Below, one piece after another: positions 21,967 through 34,015 of a DNA stretch of 64,000 bases. A program made the translations under genes and the position numbers. Below the pieces are notes generated by a model. It was not told the DNA's origin, did no database searches, and worked only from the letters and a program-made list of their open reading frames with translations. Numbering within the stretch: position 1 is the stretch's first letter; the number at the start of each line of letters is the position of its first letter. The DNA is from Ochotona curzoniae (Eukaryota > Chordata > Mammalia > Lagomorpha > Ochotonidae), in the NCBI RefSeq assembly GCF_017591425.1, contig NW_024465369.1, positions 30,527,501 to 30,591,500 on the forward strand, given 5' to 3'.

Positions 21967-23855
21967 AAAGCAAAAATTTTTTAAAAATTAGTTCTGAGTA
22001 GTTGGATAGGAGGTTTTTAGTATTTGTCTTATGTTTGAAAAATTGTATGTGTCCAAGTGCATGCATTGCTCTGGTTAGTGCTGCTGTGATCTAGCTAGTG
22101 AAACGTGTGTAGCCAAGTTCCCACCACCACTTGGAGGTAACTTAAGGATGCTCAAGAAAGACTGCTGATGGGATTCTGTTTCTATAGGGTTGGCAGTAAT
22201 CAAAATACAACCAACTGATTCTTAAGTCCTAAAAGATCAAGTGCTCTCTAATGTTGGGTGTAGTGCAACCTTCCCTCGTGATACAGTTGAACTTTCAGGA
22301 TAGGACATAACTAGCTCACATTTCACTTTCCCTTCCTGTTTAGAATAATGTCAAGGTCTACATTATCCAAGACCCTTAACTGATGATCATCTAGAAATTG
22401 AATCTGTAGGGACTGGAATGCTAGAGGCTTTTAGTCACTACATTGTTTCTTCAGCCAGTAGTCCTGCTATGAGTTGTCAGCATCTCCCTGTTGTGTGTGC
22501 CTTCCTATAGCAAATACTTGGTTAACAGTCTGAGTAAATTATAACATGTCGTAACATAAGATTTGATAGGATCCATGGCATTCAACCATAGCAGAAAAAT
22601 TACATTTGGTACCAACTATTCACTATGAAAGTGGAGGGAAAAACTAGAACGCAGTGTGTTGTATGTATGTATAGTGCATGTAGGCCCACACATGCATGTC
22701 ATGGTATGTGAAGCACTAGAATGGGAGCAAAGGGAAAGGGCGTATTTCTTGATTACAGTGCCTCTCATCAGCACCTCAGATTCTTCCTTAAAACAGTGAC
22801 TGAAATTGTAAAGAAATGGATAGAGTGGTGCTTTGCTAAATTAGCTTGATTTCTTTCTTTGTTTTGTTACTTGAGATGATGAAAAAAAAAAGTCTGTGTA
22901 AAAGCAAAATACTAAATGCTGTATGGTGCACCTTGAGTTGGGTCCCATCAGTTTGATTTATAAGGAATTTTTTTTTTTAACTCTAGACAGGAAATTATTT
23001 TCCATGTGCCTTTCCTTGTTAGTAGGACCAATAGCCTCTGAAAATGGACTTTTCTGTTTGATTTCTGTGTATTAAAAGAAGTGTTGATAAGTCTGATGTG
23101 CTGTCAACAAGAAGTAACAAAATCCTGATTTTGAACAGTCCCATAGATTATGTTTCAGAACTTAAATAACCACTTAGATGAAATTAGAGTTTAGGTTTTG
23201 ATACAGGTTGACTGTTGGGATCCTCTCCTGTCAAGATGCAATATTCATTCGTTCAGTAAATAGCTGTTTGTTATGAAATTTGAGTTTTTTAAAGTTAATA
23301 CTATGTAAAAATTGCAGATGATGCCAGTTTTTTTATGAATCATATTGGGGAATGCTATTCTTCTCCTTTTTTTCTACCTCCTGACATACATTTGGATTTC
23401 AAAAAACCTCATCCGTAATATAACATTGACAGTTTTATTCTCATACGCTCAATGTGGCAATTCTAGGCCAAGGAATTGATGGAGTACAGAATGAACTGCC
23501 TCTGGATATTAGAAAAGTTTGCATTATGAAAAAAAAGCACTAATTTATGGTTTCCTTATTTACAGTCTGTTTTTCCAGTTAAGAAAAAATATTGAATAGC
23601 TGTTGCAAGTGAACGCATTCATACTTTGCTAGTTTAAATATTTAAGCACAGATGAAATAGACTTTATGTTAGTGATAGCTCTTTATGCTATTATTTTAAA
23701 GGTATTTTTTCTGTTTGTATTGCAATATCATTGGGATGTGCCTGATGTTTTTCATCTTGTGTCCTCATAGCATTTGTTTCACAGAAGTTATATTCTTTTC
23801 ATTCCTGTTAATTAGCAGCTCACACGAAAAAAAAATGTCCTTATATTGAATCTCA
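21967..23855. other. Unique intron sequence
   Basis: About 1.9 kb with no SINE, LINE or exon that I can identify, only short homopolymer runs. Confidence 0.4.
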
Positions 23856-24030
23856 GACTTGAACATGCCTCAGAATTATTGGGAGCTTGTGTGATCTAAT
23901 GTTGTCAGGCCTTCTCCCAGAGCTTCTGCCTCAGTGGATCTGGAGGAGGCATGAGAAGGTATATTTCCAGGAAATTCCAAAGGGGTGGCAGTGGTGGTGT
24001 GGTCTACAGACCTCTCTTTGAGAACCACTG
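23856..24030 (+). mobile_element. MER5A-like hAT DNA transposon
   Basis: The copy ends with the typical terminal word 'tttgagaaccactg' at about 24017-24030, and contains 'cagaattattgggagctt' and 'gagcttctgcctcagtggatctgg', in MER5A order. A non-autonomous Charlie-group (hAT) fossil. Confidence 0.8.
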
Positions 24031-24079
24031 TGTTCTTGGGCAAAGTCCAGGAAGGCTAAATACTCACCAGGTGTGTTCT

Positions 24080-24238
24080 TTTTCTATGGCTGTTATAAGC
24101 TACCACACATTTAGTGGCTTAAGATGCAGGTTTAGTTTTTGAGCTTCTACAGCTTGGAACTCTGAAAATAATCTTCTTGGACTAAAGGCAAAGATACTGG
24201 CAAGGCTGATAGCACCAAACAATCCAGTGAATTTATCT
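24080..24238 (-). mobile_element. MLT1-type MaLR LTR, antisense
   Basis: Antisense order 'ctatggctgttataagctaccacaca', 'tagtggcttaagatgcaggtttag', 'cttggaactctg', 'actggcaaggctgatagcacc' matches an MLT1 LTR. It runs into the pyrimidine tract at 24246; part of the LTR may resume after 24615. Confidence 0.65.
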
Positions 24239-24245
24239 ACTGTAT

Positions 24246-24614
24246 TCTTTCCTTTTCCCTCCCCTCCCCTCCCCTCCCCTCCTCTCCCTTACTCTCCTCC
24301 CCTTCCCTTGGTTTCTCTCACTCTCTCCCTCCCTCTCTCTTTCTTTCTATCTCTTCCTTCCTGCTTTTCTTTTTCTTTCTTTCTTTCTCTGTTTCTTTCT
24401 TTTTTCTCTCTCTCTCTTTCTTTCTTTATTTCTTTCTTTCCTTCCTTCCTTCCTTTCTTCCTTTTTCTTTCTCTTTCTTTCTTTCTTCTTTCTTTTCTTT
24501 CTCTCTTTCTTTCTCTCTCTCTGACGCCCTCCCTCCCTCTCTTTCTTTTTGCTCTCTCCTCCCCTCCCCTCCCTTCCCCTCCTCTCCTCTCCTCTCCTCT
24601 CCTCTCCTCTCTCT
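24246..24614 (+). repeat. Long pyrimidine tract, compound microsatellite
   Basis: About 370 bp almost entirely C and T on the plus strand, in blocks of (CCCCT)n, (TTTC)n, (TTCC)n and (TCTCC)n. The 266-aa plus and 121-aa minus open frames over this tract are low-complexity artefacts. Confidence 0.97.
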
Positions 24615-24969
24615 TGTTTCCCCTACACATTGCCTGTATTTGTTGGCTATTCATCTCTGTATGTCTTCAAACTGCTATCTTAACTGATGTCATTTTATCA
24701 TCTTCTCTCTTGCAGTCACATCTTCTGATTCCTCCTGTAAGCCAACATATTTTCTCCACTCCAGTGTTTGACTTAATCATGCCTACAAAGTTCCTTTGCT
24801 CACATTCACAAGTCCCAGGGATTAGGATGGAGATACCTTTGCAAGTCCCTGACTCTTCTCTCCTGATCTCTTCAAAGCCTAGAATAGCCAGAGGGAAATG
24901 TTGTCTGGCATGTTTAAAGCTAAAGCCATTCCTCTTTTTAAAACAATTCAAATTAGTTCATATATGCTC

Positions 24970-25264
24970 TTTTTTTTTTTGTAAAGCAGGAAGAGAGAAA
25001 GAGCAAGTGAGTGCTCTTCACTACTAGTTCACTCTCCAAATGTCCACAATAACCAGAGCTGACCAGGGTGAGGCCGGGAGCCAGGAACTTCGTCCAGGTC
25101 ACACACATGGGTAGAGGTGACCCAAGTTTTTGACCGATCACCTTGTGCTTCCCAGGGAATACTTTAGCAGGAAGCTAGAATCATGAGCAGATCTAGAACT
25201 CCAACCCAAGCACTCAGTTATGAGATGCAGATGTCAGAGGTGTCTTAATTGCTGTGCCAAACAC
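24970..25264 (-). mobile_element. Old C-SINE, antisense
   Basis: From the T-run 'cttttttttttgtaaagcagg' through 'gttcactctccaaatgtcc', 'gccgggagccaggaacttc' and 'gtcttaattgctgtgccaaacac'. Diverged. Confidence 0.85.
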
Positions 25265-26634
25265 TCATACACTGGAGCCGTTCCTTGTATAAAATTGCAG
25301 GCAATGAGTAGTCCACTTGATTCTATGAACTTAAAATAACATGGAGAAATAATTTAACCAAGTTGTATAATAAAGTTTTTGCTTTTAGAAAGACCTATAC
25401 AGCATAAAAGTTTTTCTAGGGAAAAATCATATTTCCATACCCTGAAAGAGCTTATAGGTTAATAGAAGATGTGATTTGCTTCCAAATATCCTCTACATTA
25501 GATAGCATGGGATAAGTGGTGTAAGCATAGATCTCTAGGATTAAAGAAGAGGAAGAATCTTGAACAGCGTACCTCAAACTGAGGATGTGGTATTGAGGAT
25601 GATAGTGGAGGAGGTTATGGGCAAGGATAGTTCTGGGAAAAGAATGGAAAGTAGAAAAATGTCAGATGTTTCAAAAGACAAAATAAATTAACAGCAGATA
25701 ACATTTTTTTAAAATAAATGTTGTGAGAACACACAATGAGTAATATCAGGCATATCTTAATTATACTGCAATACAAACAGCAAAAATATCTTCAAAATAA
25801 ACAACATAAAGAAGCTATCACTAATATAATTTGTTTGTGGACAGGAGATGATGGGAAGCAGCAAGGATTATGATGATAGGCAAGTGGTACAGATAGAAAG
25901 GGTTCTGTTTACCAAGTCATGACTTTAGCCTGTAACAGCAGGGAAACGATTAAGAGGTGGACTGAAGATGGAAAAAAAAGCTCAGTAGCTCTAGGAAGAG
26001 AAATCAATCCTGAGTAAGTCCTTCGAGGCCAGGAGAGCTGTGTTGGATCTGCAAAAGCCATGCTAGCCTTTATCTACGATGCTGACCTGTCTGCAGGTGT
26101 ACCCTGGCACTTGACTATCAGTAGTGGATTTCGTGACAGATATGCCAAGAAAAGTTATCCAAAAGCTAATGTCAGGTGAATCTTTCTTTTTTGTAATAAA
26201 GACTTAGAAAGAGTAAAAAGTTTTAAAAACATTTCTCTCTCCTTTTTTTTTTTCTCAGAAGAATGACTACATATTACCTAGCAATAACAACCAGAAAAAG
26301 TGGCTATTTCTTTTTGGTCTTTTCCCAGAAGGATGAGAACACACTTTTCCATTTTAGAGTTTCTAACTTAGCAGGAGGAAAAATAAAATCAAGGGACATT
26401 CACTTCTTAATGAAGATAATGAGTACCTTTTTTTGAGAGAGAGAGAACAAACCCTAGTCCTTAATTTATTTTTCTAAAAATTTTCTGCATGATATCTAAT
26501 ACAAGGGATTTTAAAATAGGCTGTAATTCTGTGGTATTTAGAAAAGAGAAGCAGCTGATTTCAGGGCAAGAAACGGGCAGTGAGGCGTGACAGCCACATG
26601 CTTCCCAGGCTTACTGCCTTGAGCTAGTGTGATG
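25265..26634. other. Unique intron sequence
   Basis: No gene or clear repeat. A short T-run with (GA)n at about 26428-26445 may be the relic of a SINE tail. Confidence 0.4.
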
Positions 26635-26790
26635 TTTCATTGATCTTCTCCCCAACCCCCTGAGGTTTATACTGCTACTACTCTACCAAAACTAGAAAGA
26701 GAAAGTGTCAGATAAACTAAGAAGCTCCAAGTGGCAGGGCTGACCTCCAGCTCCCAAGTCCCATGACTTCTCACCCACATTCTTCACTGT
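26635..26790 (+). repeat. MIR SINE, tentative
   Basis: The order 'catctctccccaaccccctgaggtttatactgctac'-like, then 'ctccaagtggcagggctgacctc', then 'ctcccaagtcccatgacttctcacccac' follows the MIR block order for 'agctggtaagtggcagagctggg'. Confidence 0.45.
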
Positions 26791-28644
26791 TAAATGGTCT
26801 CTCTTAGTAAAAAATGCTCCGTGGCTGAGTGTGATCAAATCTGAAAAGGCACACCTATTCCGTGGCATTATGTTACACCTTTATATGGATTATTTATGGA
26901 AGAGAAATGATGGAAAACAAGACTGTTGTTAGCTTTGAAGATGTTTGATTTCAATTCAGATTATAGAAGCACAGGATTTCCAGAAATCCTGTATTTGTGT
27001 ATATATAACCAAGAAGTGTTCTATTTTTGTAAAGGGTAAGAATTGCACTTCAGTCCTGGTAACAAATATTTTGCCATCGGTAGTCATAGAAGATACCACT
27101 CCATCCTGACGGTCACCCATTCCCCCCTTGCTAGCAGACTGTGCCATCAACCTTTCACTTCTCTGCTGCTCCTTCTGTGGGCTATCCTGAGCATCTGCCC
27201 CCTATGTCCAGAAGCTTTTTGCCCCCAGGATGACCCTGCACAGCTCTGCTCTACTTGCCACATGGTTCCCTGTGTGCTTTGCCAAATTTCCTAGAAACAC
27301 TCCAAGGACAGTTCCTGGAGCTAAATACCTAATAGATAGTTGTCAAGCCAGATCTGCTGTTGGTTCATGAGGCAGATATTAAGCTGGTGGCGTGCCATGT
27401 TAGATAAGGCATATTGAGATTGAGACATATCTCAAAAGAGAGAAGGAAGGAAACGGGAAAGTGTGCACTACTTTGTGAAGGAGAGAAAGAAGGAGAACAC
27501 AGCAGCAGCAGCTGTTCCACATCCAAATGCTTTATCTGTGGCTGTTTACTTGATTCGGATTTAATTCTGACACAGAGGGGAATAGGTAGTAAAAGCCCAA
27601 AGAAACAGCTGTCCATTTGCATAGGAAATAATATGTCCTGATTTACTATTTTTTCTTCTGCAAATATTGCAGTTGCTGTCTCAGGAAAGGAATCACAAAT
27701 GCTGAATGGTGACCACTAGTTCTGAGTGGGAGTGGAGGGAAAGGCGCAGTACCCAGGAGTTTGTTGAAAGAGCAGGGTAGTTCACTGCCACAGCCTAACC
27801 CTGCTCTTCATGCTCGCTGGCTGATCCATTGTTAAACCCTTTACGTCTCATTGCCACCACCAATAAAGATCAGTTCTGTCTTAAAACACAGGGCACAGCT
27901 CCTGAATCCTCTAAATCACCACCAGATGAATTTACAGGAAAAACAAACGGGGCATTTTACTGTGTCTACCACCTTTTGCCTCTCCTTCTCAGCTACCCTC
28001 CTATACCTAGACTTTGGGTAAGACCCATTTTGTGAAGTGCATGACTGTAATTGGCAATCCTGTTTGCTGACACACTATGTGATGACACTAATCCAATAAA
28101 CAAAGTGAGTTCAAGGAAACCAGTCATTAGGATCACCAGTGAATCTGTGGCCAGGAGCCTTATTAATTTGGTAATTCTCATCCTCGCCTGCCCATTGACC
28201 TCTGGATTTTTGCCTCTGTGCAGGCTGATAATCAAAAAATTGCCTCTAAAAATAGGGCACAAGCTAATGACAGCAGCAAGTTTATGAGTAACTCTGGTAA
28301 ATTTAATTTCAAGAGCTGAATGTTAGTGCAATTACTGATTTATTGCTTGGTCATAGGAATTATACCGTGTAGTCATTATTGGAGCTGGCTGTCTTTGCTT
28401 TCAGTCTAGAAACTCAAGCATATTTAATAAACCACATAATTAATTAATGGTCTCTCAATCCTAAGCTCTTACCTGCTAGTAAACTGGTATTTAAAGATAA
28501 AAAATAGGAAAAATAATTAATTGCTAGGGAGTTTTGTTAGACTTTCTTTTTATTAGTCACATTACATGTTTAATCAAATCTGAGCATTTGCTGACAAAGT
28601 AGGCAAAGTGATGGGTGAAGTAACAAAATAAGACCGATTTTGTG
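26791..28644. other. Repeat-poor intron
   Basis: No SINE, LINE or exon recognised over about 1.8 kb. The open frames around 27043-27294 and 27993-28287 overlap on both strands without domains. Confidence 0.4.
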
Positions 28645-28830
28645 AGGCAGATGAATTGCCCAGTAGTTAATTAAAGCCCCCATCTCCCATACCACAGCAC
28701 CTGAGGTTCATTTTTGGCTCCAGATTCCTGCTAAGGCAGACAGATATTAAGAGGCAGCAGTGATAGCCTGTCAATTCTGGCTCTTTGCTGCTGTCCCCAC
28801 ATTAAGCTCATGAGGAGCGTCTTGTGACCA
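28645..28830 (+). mobile_element. Old C-SINE fragment
   Basis: The blocks 'ggcagatgaattgcccagtagttaattaaag', 'ccatcacagcacctgaggttc'-like and 'aagaggcagcagtgatagcc' follow the older C-SINE order. The CT-rich 3' end is missing. Confidence 0.55.
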
Positions 28831-29987
28831 TCTTAAAGGAATCAGCCTTCCTCCAGCTGATGCTGTGAAGATCAGACACGTTTCTTTACATCTTTTTCAG
28901 TTTCCTTCCTTGTAAAAGTGAATAATCAAAGGGAAAGGGAACTATGCCAGCTGTTTTGATTTTGTGGCAAAGTGCTGTCTGTATTCTTCTTCCACGCACA
29001 TCTCCAACCACCAGGCTTTATGGTTATTATATATTCAGGTGCATAGAATACAACTTCTCTAAAGGTGCCCTGGGCAGTGGCATTATCAGGTCATTGGAAG
29101 TGAGGTTAATATAAAAAAAACAATCTTTCAGCAGTATTATTAGAATTAAAGAAAACCATTTGAATGTTTGCAAGTTCCTCCAAAGAAAATTGAAACCCAC
29201 TGAAGTGGCATTAGTAAATGACTGTTTTTGAAATGACACACAAAAGGGAAGAGATTTAAACTCAGGCTGCACCCGCAGTGGGCTATCTGCAGCCACGCTT
29301 TCCAATGGCTGCTCCACTTTTCTTGACGGGGGACATTTTTCAACCCAGTGGCTCTGACACAGATAATGGCCATCTTGATTGCATCAGGGAACTATTCATA
29401 AAACAAGGACATGCAGGTGCAGGTGGAATTTTTCTCCCTGCCACACAAAGAAGAAGGATTATAGTGCTCCTATGAACGAGAAGATTTAACAACCTTATTT
29501 TAATACAATACAGCCTGCGGACATTAATGGTGTGCTACACTTGTTTAATTATCTTAGATGTTTGTGACTTATTGTTTTCAATTATCTCCTACGTCCTTAG
29601 TTTTTCAACTCCACACAAAGGTTTTTAAATCTCCATCACTGTTATTTGGCTCTCCTACTTTTTATTGCTAACGTAGGACATCTCTTCTGTGGACTACTCC
29701 TGCAAAAAAAAAAAAAAAAAAAAAAAGCTATCTGATGCCAACAAAGCTAACAACTGTGACAGTGAAATCCTGCCAAAACCAATAACGACCTGGAACTTAC
29801 AAATCCCTATCTTAGCAATATGCCTTGGTACATGGGAAATATTCCTCTTTAATAAATAGTCAGAAAGTCATCTGTTTGAAAGTGGCTGTCAGGTGGCCCC
29901 TGTTGGCACCATGATAATGTTAGAAAGAAAGGCATATTAGGATGAGATGATGCTAATTATCAGCCATTCTGTAATGTGTTGCTGTTA
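28831..29987. other. Repeat-poor intron with a poly(A) run
   Basis: The only simple sequence is an A-run at about 29703-29726, not attached to a recognisable SINE body. The remainder is unique-looking and is a candidate for conserved noncoding sequence. Confidence 0.4.
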
Positions 29988-30000
29988 ATATAGACTCTAC

Positions 30001-30320
30001 CGGGTCTGGCGTGGTGACCTAGCACCTAAAGTCCTCGACTTGAATGCCTGGGATCCCATATGGAAGCTGGTTCTAATCCCGGCAGCTCCACTTCCCATCC
30101 AGCTCCCTGCTTGTGACCTGGGAAAGCAGTCAAGGACAGCCCAAAGCCTTGGGACCCTGCACCCGTGTGGGAGACCTGACTCCTGACTTCGGATTGGCGT
30201 AGCACTGGCTGTTGTGCCCACTTGGGGAGTGAATCATTGGACGGAAGATCTTCCTCTCTGTCTCTCCTCCTCTCTGTATATCTGACTTTGTAATGAAAAT
30301 AAAATAAATCTTTAAAAAAT
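30001..30320 (+). mobile_element. Young C-SINE (ctaaag head) with target-site duplication
   Basis: Full-length sense copy beginning 'cgggtctggcgtggtgacctagcacctaaag' and ending 'taataaatctttaaaaaat'-like. Flanks are atatagactctac (29988-30000) and atatagaatctac (30321-30333), a 13-bp duplication with one mismatch. Confidence 0.95.
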
Positions 30321-30333
30321 ATATAGAATCTAC

Positions 30334-31469
30334 CAAATGAATTTAAAGTTGAAACCTTGATTTTAGGTAAATAAATTCAGGTCCTTTATGCACCTCAGAA
30401 GTGAAAAGTCATCCAAGTCTAGGAGAAGAAATTGCAAGTTGATTGAGTCACAGCATATACCATGCTGCATAGGATGATTTAGATTTGCTTTTGCATAATA
30501 GAATAAGACGTTGCTAAAGCTAAGGTCGCAGGTGCTTTCTGTCATGAAGGCCTGTGAGCTAACTGACTGGACATTTCAAAAGTGTAGGCTGTGATTCACA
30601 AGTGTAGGCTTTTAGAAGCAGATGTGACCACATCAGCCCCAAACCAGCTCTCACTGTTCTGGCCAGCAGTTAGCAGTGGAATTTTATATCAAAATTTATG
30701 TAATGTCATGACATTTAAAGTTCTAATTTCTGAAGATAAGCAATGATCCCAGTGTTCATCTCATGCTTCCACATGTTCTACAGAACACTGTACAAAGCGC
30801 TGATAATTGTCTGAACCCTCTACTAGATGAAGTAGATGAAGGCCGAGGAGTTTGGTTTGATCAGTGTTCCTTCTTCATGTATCCTGTGCACAACAGAAAC
30901 TTTAGGCTGGGCTATCACATTGCCTGAATAAACAAGGACAGTATGTGTTTTGGCTTCCAAGAGGGAAACACTATTTTGGTTGTGGGCTTCTTGTAGAATT
31001 TCAGTCTTAGCAAGGCCAATACACTCTTCCTTCTAAAGAGAACCTAGAGGGTTGTAAAACAGATTATATCTTAATGGAGGCAGCTGCTATTCCAAAGCAG
31101 TCATGAAATTTTCTCTTCGATCAGCTTCCTGTTAGGGATCCCAGGGAAGTAGCATTTGGGCTGTCATGTGTGATAGAGCTGTCACATGTAGTGGAACTTG
31201 GAGGCTGCTGTTGCCTCCATCATGCTGAGATGTAACACATTCGGAAGGGTTTCTCATTGTTCTCCTCCTCCTGTCATATTGTCAGCTCTCCTTGCTAGTC
31301 TCTGTCTTGTGCTAGGCTCCTGATCCCCCACAGATGAGGGATCTCTAGTGCACAGAAGCCTGTGTGTGACTAGGAATAGCACGGTGCCAGTCATAGAATT
31401 TCCCATGTCCCTTATCAAGCCTCAGGGGGAAAAAACAATTTCAGGATGGCTGTGTAAATAATCAGCATG
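30334..31469. other. Unique intron sequence
   Basis: No gene or named repeat. The word aagtgtaggct occurs twice 25 bp apart near 30579-30610, a small local duplication. Confidence 0.4.
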
Positions 31470-31645
31470 AGTTGAGTGTCTTCCACTTGGTTTGACGTAT
31501 ACTAAAATTGTATATGCATTCACTTATTTCTCACAATACCTTATCAGACAGATAAGGGAAACTCAGCATAAAAAAGTAATTTGTCCAAGTCCATACAGCA
31601 AATTATGTGGTGGGGCCATGATATGAGCTGAGAATATTGGTTGTA
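31470..31645 (+). repeat. MIR SINE
   Basis: 'gttgagtgtcttccacttgg', 'cacttatttctcacaataccttatcag', 'cagataagggaaactcagcat', 'aatttgtccaagtccatacagcaa' is the full MIR order. Confidence 0.75.
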
Positions 31646-31963
31646 TAGCCATGCTATTAATCAAGGGATCCAGTTTGTTAGATTAAACTGTCCCCCTTGG
31701 AAATGTCTGTGAATATAGTTTGTTGTAGTGCCATCTGCTTTTGCTGGGGAACATCGTAAGGGCTCTTCAGAAACCTACTATTGGCTGTTACAAAAATAAC
31801 ATCAGGTATTTTGAATCACACAGTATCCTCTTTGTGAGAATCAATGGACATCTCAGTTTTAATAACCAGAATAGGTAAATTCCCTGAACAAATTATGCTT
31901 TTATTTCCTAGATACTGTAAAGTTTCCTTGATGGAGATAACCATTAAAAAACAGCAGCTAATG

Positions 31964-32232
31964 CTGCTGCCCGCGGTGCTGAGCATTCCATATAGGTGCC
32001 AGTTACTGTACCATCTGCTTTACTTGCCATCCAGCTCCCTGCTGATGATCTGGGGAAAGCTGTGGAAGCTGAATGCAGTGTTTGGGAACCTTGCACGCAC
32101 GGGAGCTCCGACAGAAGCTCTTGGCGACTAGCCTGGACCTGCAATGGCCCCGGCAGCTGCAGCCATCTGGGCAGTGAACCTCTTCCTTTCACCTTCTCTC
32201 CCCATTCTTGTGGTTCTGCCTTTCAAACAAAG
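31964..32232 (+). mobile_element. C-SINE, intermediate age
   Basis: The blocks 'gctgagcattccatataggtgccagtt', 'ccatccagctccctgctgatgatctggggaaagc' and 'gcctttcaaacaaagc' are present. First of three SINEs packed end to end. Confidence 0.85.
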
Positions 32233-32242
32233 CATTAATTTT

Positions 32243-32596
32243 TGAAAAGATTTATTTATTGGTATTGGAAAGTCATCTTTACAGAGTAAATGAGAGACAA
32301 AGAGAAAGTTCTTCCATCTGCTGGTTCACTCCCCAAGTACCTGTAACAGTTGGAGCTGAGCTAATCCGAAGCCAGGAGCCAGAAGCCAGGAACTAGAAGC
32401 CAGGAACTTCTCCTGGCTTTTTCTTCCGCACAGGTGCAGGGTCCCAAAGCTTTGGGCTGTCCTCGACTGCTTTCCCAGGCCACAAACAAGGAGCAGAAAG
32501 GGAAGTGGAGCAGTCGGGTTATGAACCAGCACCCAAATGAGATCCCAGGCGTGCAAGGTGAGGACTTTAGCCAGTAGGCTACTGTGTTGGACCCCA
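32243..32596 (-). mobile_element. C-SINE, antisense
   Basis: From 'gaaaagatttatttattggtattggaaag' to 'ggctactgtgttggacccc'. The 'ccaggagccagaagccaggaactagaagccaggaactt' stretch shows a small internal amplification of the 'agccaggaNc' word. The open frames here are SINE products. Confidence 0.92.
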
Positions 32597-32609
32597 AATA
32601 AATAAATTT

Positions 32610-32927
32610 TAAATAAAGTTTTTATAAGATTCACTTATTTGAAACGCATAGTTACAGAGAGGAAGAGACCAAAAGATCTTCTATCCACTTCAAATGACCG
32701 CAACAGCCAGTGCTGGGTCAAGCCAGAACCAGTCATCAGAAGCTCTATCCGGGGATCCTGTGTGGATGCCAGGGTTCCAAACACCCTGTCTTTTGCTGCC
32801 TTCCCAGGCACATTTGTAGGGAGCTGAATCAGAAGCAGAGCAGCTAAGACTCAACCCAGTGCTCACTATTGGATGCTGGTGTCACAGGCCATGACTTAAC
32901 CCATCACACTACAATGCTGACCCCATG
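32610..32927 (-). mobile_element. Older C-SINE, antisense
   Basis: From 'taaataaagtttttataagattcacttatttgaaacgc' to 'cacactacaatgctgacccc'. It is more diverged than the SINE to its left. Confidence 0.88.
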
Positions 32928-33696
32928 TAATTTTAACTTGAAATTATATGTGTACCCAGAGAATGGGAGCAGAGGAGTATGGAAATGACTAGTTTTCTTT
33001 CCTCTCATCCTTCCCTAATCCTGCTGTTAGCTTTTTTTTTTTGCTCCGGAGATAAATGCTTCCTGTGTATCTATAAAATATTGTATATATAAATAGCGTA
33101 TCTGTGCATTATTTCAAATATTGTATTCATACTAATACACATTTCTCATAATGTTATGTTTTACTTTAGAATTTCAACTAGAATTGTTATCATAAGATAT
33201 GTAAATAAACATAAATCATTGCTAATCCCAACCACCATTTCCTGTCTCTCTAGTGCATCCATTGTTAATAGTCACCATGTGTATTACGGTATCATGTCTT
33301 TGTTCCAGTATCTGTTTTACAATATCTGTTTTTAAATCACCCGAGCTGTGAATTCTTTTAATCCTAGATCGTGGCTTTCTCATTATAATGTCCTTACTAC
33401 CTGACATAATGACTCACAAAGAGTCATTGTCTAACATAGAATTAGCAGAAATACCCACTAGATCGTAGAGATGAGTGTCATTTTATTGTACAAAATATTC
33501 TCTAAGAAATCCAAAATGGAGGCCTGGATATTTCACTATGCCATGAAATCTTAATATTTCTTAATCTATTACTTACTAATAGAGAAGCATCAGTGGGATT
33601 AAGTGCTTTGCTTGAAGTGAGCATATGCTTTCCATTGCCAACATAACAGCAAGTACACGTGGGTCCTTAAATGACCATGGTGCTATAAATTGAAAA

Positions 33697-34015
33697 CTGG
33701 GTCAGGCATTTGGCCAAGTGATGGAGATACCTGTATCCCACATCACGGTACCTGTGGTCGATTCTTTGGTCAAAGTCCCTGACTCCATCATCCTGCTAAT
33801 GCAGACCCTGCAAGGCAAGAGTGATGGCTTAAGTAGTTACATCCCTGCCAGCCATTCGGCAGACCGAGGTTGAGTTCTTAGCTGTTCGCTTCAGTCTTGC
33901 CTCGGCACGAGCTGTGTGGACATTTGTGGATGCAAGTATGTTTCCCTCTCTCATTCTCTCTCCTATTCTCTCCCCCCATCTGTTTCTTTCCCATAAATTA
34001 ATTAACTAATAACTT
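33697..34015 (+). mobile_element. Old C-SINE
   Basis: Old subfamily: 'ctgggtcaggcatttggccaagtgatggagatacc', 'tgatggcttaagtagttacatccctgcc', CT-rich end and 'cccataaattaattaac'. Confidence 0.8.

Noticed and set aside
24227..25027. 266-aa plus-strand open frame rich in S, F, L and P
   Set aside because: It follows from the C/T microsatellite, which has no stop words in that frame. No domain, start context or splice sites.
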